From the NCBI GenBank assembly GCA_947503895.1, contig CANNFT010000002.1, forward strand, positions 124,001-188,000: a stretch of DNA of 64,000 nt. The letters are read 5' to 3'. A program made the translations under genes and the position numbers. The notes under the pieces were generated by a model that saw only the letters and a list, made by a program, of their open reading frames with translations, made no database searches and was not told the DNA's origin. The number at the start of each line of letters is the position of its first letter. Within the stretch, counting starts at the first letter, position 1. The stretch is from an uncultured Saccharospirillaceae bacterium (GTDB lineage: Bacteria > Pseudomonadota > Gammaproteobacteria > Pseudomonadales > Oceanobacteraceae). Below, piece by piece: positions 63,653-64,000 of this stretch.

Positions 63653-63707
63653 GATTCATGGATGCGTGCGTTAGCGAAATCACGCTCGCGCCGCTTATCC
63701 ATGAATC
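63653..63707. terminator. Long hairpin between pyrC' and the last gene
   Basis: GATTCATGGAT (63653-63663) pairs with ATCCATGAATC (63697-63707), with an inner GCGTG/CACGC stem. It lies in a convergent gap, so a terminator for either gene is possible; T runs are weak. Confidence 0.5.
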
Positions 63708-63719
63708 AAAATATCCGCG

Positions 63720-64000
63720 TTATGGTAAGCAGCCTTCTGCTGAGGCCAGCCAACTCTGATCAAATACCTGCGATTTTTTTTGCGGATAAATGAGCTGCGT
63801 TTTTAAGCACCAGTTTTTTCCATTCTCAATAAACAAACTATGGTAGTGCCGCGAAAATTGGTTTTGCGCATCGATACTTTGCATCACCAACTCGGTTTGC
63901 AAGTGCGTTCGCTGCGTACCTATAAAAATACCTTCGCCCAACGCCTGCGCTTGTAGAATATCTTTCACCAGTTGTTTTTTTTCCGCTTCCACTTGCTCCG
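63720..64000 (-). CDS. Unknown protein, C-terminal part (truncated by window edge)
   Basis: The frame is open to the right edge, so the start is probably outside; a GTG at 63992 could be an internal valine. About 93 residues are visible, including ALGEGIFIGTQRTHLQTELV and HYHSLFIENGKNWCLKTQL, ending in SWLASAEGCLP. Mixed alpha/beta look, no motif recognised. It points toward pyrC' and ends about 108 bases from it. Confidence 0.5.
   Translation of the reverse strand, partial: EQVEAEKKQLVKDILQAQALGEGIFIGTQRTHLQTELVMQSIDAQNQFSRHYHSLFIENGKNWCLKTQLIYPQKKSQVFDQSWLASAEGCLP

Overview
The window is a chromosomal segment of a gammaproteobacterium, most likely a marine member of the Oceanospirillales/Pseudomonadales. 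The evidence is gene order. It has the pepP-ubiH-ubiI / ygfB / zapA / 6S RNA / ygfA neighbourhood, and the block gshB-pilGHIJK-chpABC with tonB3-yqgE-yqgF-pyrR-pyrB-pyrC' on the other side of gshB, the arrangement known from Pseudomonas. Base composition is moderate, except for an AT-rich patch near 18.4-20.7 kb. No rRNA, tRNA, prophage, CRISPR array or transposase gene was seen.

Layout. 0-7.6 kb: the end of an HDOD protein, two ubiquinone-ring hydroxylases, aminopeptidase P, YgfB, a divergent small coiled-coil protein plus ZapA, 6S RNA with its 5-formyl-THF cyclo-ligase partner, and an EVE-domain protein. 7.6-11.2 kb: a divergent histidine kinase and HD-GYP response regulator. 11.2-15.7 kb: a three-lipoprotein operon (COG3014-like, LpoB-like, LPP20-like) and a lysophospholipase-like hydrolase. 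15.9-25.2 kb: central carbon genes fba, pgk, epd and tkt, all on the minus strand. fba is separated from pgk by about 3.8 kb of accessory DNA holding an ankyrin/MORN lipoprotein, a decayed gene and small orphan ORFs. 25.4-30.7 kb: a transglutaminase-like secreted protein, repeat elements and a 1046-residue surface lipoprotein with Ig-like and BspA-type repeats.

31-36.1 kb is a methyl-cycle operon: an ArsR-methyltransferase regulator (SahR-like) with a large palindrome in front, then metK, ahcY and metF. Two elements bounded by inverted (GGGAGAC)2 repeats interrupt this operon. One carries a four-helix-bundle (S23/IVP-like) gene; the other is gene-less. 36.2-41.7 kb is an LPS/surface-glycan region: two glycosyltransferases with sialyltransferase-like motifs at matching spacing, WaaL-like ligase, WaaC and a GT-A enzyme. 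42-44.7 kb holds bioA, a double-CDGSH protein and rsmE.

44.8-57.2 kb is a complete Pil-Chp chemosensory operon controlling type IV pili (pilG, pilH, pilI, pilJ, pilK, chpA, chpB, chpC, all minus strand). 57.5-63.6 kb, plus strand, has gshB, tonB3, yqgE, yqgF, then pyrR-pyrB-pyrC'. The pyrC' product has lost the dihydroorotase metal ligands. The strongest candidate for something undescribed is the pair of inverted-repeat elements around the four-helix-bundle gene; a third, shorter copy of the repeat lies near 27.3 kb.
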